Below are positions 8,600 to 10,529 of a stretch of DNA of 10,529 nucleotides, one piece after another. Where the stretch lies: positions 4,827 through 15,355 of the forward strand of contig DHQK01000199.1 in NCBI GenBank assembly GCA_002411085.1, given 5' to 3'. The notes below the pieces were generated by a model that was not told the DNA's origin, did not search any database, and saw only the letters and a program-made list of their open reading frames with translations. The position numbers and the translations under genes are program-made. Source of the DNA: Marinilabilia sp. UBA5340. GTDB lineage: Bacteria; Bacteroidota; Bacteroidia; Bacteroidales; Marinilabiliaceae. The stretch's first letter is position 1, and every line of letters starts with the position of its first letter.

Positions 8600-8631
8600 G
8601 AGAATGAGACACTCGAAGATGTCTCACTCTC
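8600..8631 (-). promoter_or_regulatory. 12-bp stem-loop immediately upstream of susC
   Basis: In the transcript the stem is GAGAGTGAGACA paired with TGTCTCATTCTC, twelve pairs including one G-U, closed by an 8-base loop TCTTCGAG. It ends about 21 bases before the susC start codon. No T-run follows directly. Position suggests control of susC translation, protection of a processed 5' end or attenuation between the preceding gene and susC. Confidence 0.55.
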
Positions 8632-8653
8632 TTATTTTATTGAACATTAATTG

Positions 8654-8682
8654 CTTTCCCGGAGATGTTCCTCTCAGGAAAG
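8654..8682 (-). terminator. Hairpin after the surface glycan-binding protein gene
   Basis: The outer arms CTTTCC and GGAAAG (8654-8659 and 8677-8682) enclose an inner GAGA/TCTC stem with a 6-base loop, giving ten pairs with small internal bulges. It begins about 11 bases after the stop codon of the upstream gene. An A/T-rich stretch follows, but no clear T-run. It may be a 3'-end stabilizer or weak attenuator; it pairs with the 8600-8631 hairpin as a tandem set. Confidence 0.4.
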
Positions 8683-8693
8683 AATAATAGCAC

Positions 8694-10145
8694 CTACTCC
8701 ACAGGAACGACCTTAGCTCTGTTCAGGTGAGAATCAAAAGTAACTTTATATGTAGTTCTGACCGGCACAGTCATGGCCACATTATCGCCTCCTTTCAGGA
8801 CAGTCTTTTCAGGATCAACAGCTCTGTCAAACCTCCAAAATGGCTCGGGCCACCATCCCCATGGATGTTCCGGCTGGAAAATAAATTCAACAGTGCCTTC
8901 CATATCCAGGGTTTTGTAAAATCTGTAATTGTTTTCAGGATCCCGCTCAAATTCAATAGATGCCCAGGTAGCCCATTCCTGATCAGGATACTCAGGAAAC
9001 CCTTTTCCGACAAGCCCTAGTTTTCCAACATACTCACTTTCGATATAAGCATCGTCATCAGGCTTCTCCATTTTGGGCTCAAAATACCAGTCATCAGGAA
9101 TATACGACTCTACGCTGTAGGTAAGATTTTCCAGATCAACGGTAATTGTATAATAACCTTTCTCTTCCAGCACAATAGGCATTGCATTTTCCGGATCATT
9201 TATGAGTCTTGTCGGATCATCAGGGTTTAATCCGTAACAATGCGGCGCAAAACTTGTAGTTTGAGGTACAAAACGAATCTCTGCACCGGCTGTCTCAGCA
9301 TAATACTTTGCTTCAAAGTTGTAGGGAGCTGTTTTCGATATCAACATAGGAACACCAAACAAGTCAGAATTCAATTGTGCATCGGTATCCACATCTGCAA
9401 GATATAACTTATCAAAATCGAAAGAAGCTTTCACCTGGCGACTTTGCGAAACCATATTTCCTGCACTGTCGGCCAGCAAAAATTCAAAATTATATTCACC
9501 TACACTTGCAGGGAGGGTTGCAACATTTTGATACTCATACTGCAAATTTGCGGTTCCCATGAATGAGATACTGTCGTAAAAACTAATGTTACTTTCCTTA
9601 ACAATTAAATATCCCAATTGGCGAGAATCACTCACCGTTACATTGATGTCGACGGGAATTTCGCCATCAGGAGCCAAAGTCAGTCCGTTTACCGGATTCT
9701 GAACATCGAGAACCGGATCCGTAAAATCTCCATCCATAAAAACCTCAACAACCTGGCTCACACTGCGGTCACCCATATTATAAACGGTCACCTTGACACT
9801 ATGACCCTTATCTGCAGCATCTTCCGGCACAATAAAATCATAGGACAAATCATAACTCGTTACAAGAGAATCATTGGTCGAAATCTCAATATCACGATCC
9901 AGAAACCATTCATCAATGTTTAAATTGATTTTCTTTATTCCCACTTCATCTGTGGCATTCCCTTTAATTCGAATAGTGCGTCCCTGCTCTGTATGCAGCT
10001 CCGAACCCTCTAATTCTAAAACCGGATCGCTGTCAACACTCCAGCTTTTGTCATTATCATCATCACATCCTGTAAATGCTAATGCACACAAAAATGTAAC
10101 AGATAAAACCGTTAAACTTAACAACCTTCTTTTCATAAACTTCAT
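8694..10145 (-). CDS. SusE/F-like surface glycan-binding lipoprotein (SGBP)
   Basis: A complete 483-residue lipoprotein with signal ending AFTGC (Cys27), followed by DDDND, typical of surface export. Two immunoglobulin/cadherin-like beta domains are suggested at about 38-140 and 143-245 (the second ending in AGNMVSQSRQVKASF). Two further modules, about 246-346 and 374-483, end in parallel fashion: YYTITVDLENLTYSVE and TYKVTFDSHLNRAKVVPV, the pattern of SusE/SusF carbohydrate-binding repeats. The last module is rich in tryptophan (W391, W394, W429, W431, W432, W437), good candidates for sugar stacking. No catalytic motif is visible. Inferred role: holding polysaccharide at the cell surface for SusCD and GH30. 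The second in-frame Met (residue 4, MKRRLL) is an equally plausible start, resembling the MKR starts of susC and susD. It begins 36 bases after the upstream GH30 stop, implying cotranscription. The specific family assignment is moderate. Confidence 0.8.
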   Translation of the reverse strand: MKFMKRRLLSLTVLSVTFLCALAFTGCDDDNDKSWSVDSDPVLELEGSELHTEQGRTIRIKGNATDEVGIKKINLNIDEWFLDRDIEISTNDSLVTSYDLSYDFIVPEDAADKGHSVKVTVYNMGDRSVSQVVEVFMDGDFTDPVLDVQNPVNGLTLAPDGEIPVDINVTVSDSRQLGYLIVKESNISFYDSISFMGTANLQYEYQNVATLPASVGEYNFEFLLADSAGNMVSQSRQVKASFDFDKLYLADVDTDAQLNSDLFGVPMLISKTAPYNFEAKYYAETAGAEIRFVPQTTSFAPHCYGLNPDDPTRLINDPENAMPIVLEEKGYYTITVDLENLTYSVESYIPDDWYFEPKMEKPDDDAYIESEYVGKLGLVGKGFPEYPDQEWATWASIEFERDPENNYRFYKTLDMEGTVEFIFQPEHPWGWWPEPFWRFDRAVDPEKTVLKGGDNVAMTVPVRTTYKVTFDSHLNRAKVVPVE

Positions 10146-10181
10146 TTTAACTTGTAATGGATCAATTAATACTTCTATCTA

Positions 10182-10529
10182 TTATTTTTTGTATTTCAAT
10201 ACAAACGTCCTGATGCTTCCCGGCTCAATGATGAGCTTTTCCTTCTCTGTTTTTATGTATCGGAGATCATCCTTTTCCGATGTTACATAGCTTTTCACGT
10301 CCTGCTCAAAAAGATCAGAATTGTCTAAGCTAAGCAAGTATTCATCATCTGAATAATTAACTCCCACCAGTACAATTTCATTTAATGCATTATTCAGAAA
10401 GCCGGATACCATCACAGATGTTGCCTGTTGGAAAATATCTGACGCTGATGATTGAACATCGATCCTGATCATGCCTGGTCTGACAAACCGGGAGTAATTC
10501 CCTAAGGCCCACATTAACTTGGAATCGTG
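10182..10529 (-). CDS. GH30 glycoside hydrolase, C-terminal end only (gene enters from right edge)
   Basis: The frame is open from the right edge to TAA at 10182-10184, giving the last 115 residues. The internal Met (codon at 10512-10514) is not the start, because the preceding residues HDSKL already align with the complete GH30 protein. There DSKLMWALGNYSRFVRPGM corresponds to ESKLLWAIGNYSRFIQPGM, and the shared NYSD follows further on. The visible part is the GH30 beta-sandwich after the barrel; the catalytic residues lie outside the window, so activity cannot be judged. The sequences diverge beyond the first 22 residues, so it is a paralogue rather than a recent copy. It is the first gene visible in the operon and ends 36 bases before the glycan-binding lipoprotein gene. 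Confidence 0.88.
   Translation of the reverse strand, partial: HDSKLMWALGNYSRFVRPGMIRIDVQSSASDIFQQATSVMVSGFLNNALNEIVLVGVNYSDDEYLLSLDNSDLFEQDVKSYVTSEKDDLRYIKTEKEKLIIEPGSIRTFVLKYKK

Noticed and set aside
9874..10290. Plus-strand open frame of 138 codons spanning the SGBP start and the GH30 end
   Set aside because: It is antisense to two supported genes and its translation is low-complexity, with no family resemblance.
10182..10514. Treating the 110-codon frame starting at 10514 as a complete small protein
   Set aside because: The frame stays open to the window edge, and residues before that Met align with the complete GH30, so it is an internal Met of a larger gene.
1..10529. Transposases, terminal repeats, tRNA genes, CRISPR repeats, phage or defence genes
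   Set aside because: None was found on either strand; all coding space is accounted for by PUL genes.

Overview
The window is a stretch of a polysaccharide utilization locus (PUL) from a member of the Bacteroidota. The evidence is an adjacent SusC-like TonB-dependent transporter and SusD-like lipoprotein, surface lipoproteins with the acidic residues after the lipobox cysteine typical of this phylum, glycoside hydrolases that are themselves lipoproteins, and starts preceded by A/T-rich sequence rather than Shine-Dalgarno motifs. The sequence alone does not fix the genus; a free-living or marine relative of Bacteroides is as plausible as a gut species.

All genes lie on the minus strand, so transcription runs from high to low coordinates. 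In transcript order: the C-terminal end of a family 30 glycoside hydrolase (10529-10182, cut by the window edge); a SusE/F-like surface glycan-binding lipoprotein (10145-8694); the SusC-like transporter (8578-5531); the SusD-like lipoprotein (5390-3777); a complete GH30 lipoprotein (3349-1709); and a LacZ-type GH2 lipoprotein that runs off the left edge (1683-1). No coding region on the plus strand is credible; open frames there are antisense to these genes.

The proteins fit one surface-to-periplasm pathway. The glycan-binding lipoprotein and SusD capture the polysaccharide, the GH30 enzymes cut it (probably endo-acting), SusC imports the oligosaccharides with energy from TonB, and the GH2 enzyme trims them from the non-reducing end. 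Two GH30 enzymes plus a beta-galactosidase suggest a beta-galactan, with beta-1,6-galactan side chains of type II arabinogalactan as the leading candidate. This substrate is an inference from family membership only.

The less ordinary part is the non-coding layout. Three of the five gene junctions carry inverted repeats able to fold in the transcript: two tandem hairpins before susC, a GC-rich palindrome and a second hairpin between susC and susD, and a long composite hairpin plus a nested AT-rich inverted repeat in the 427-base gap after susD. The GH30 fragment/SGBP and GH30/GH2 junctions are tight (36 and 25 bases) and have none that I can see. This pattern fits segment-specific mRNA processing or attenuation within one operon. 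I found no convincing promoter, regulator gene, RNA gene, CRISPR array or mobile element.
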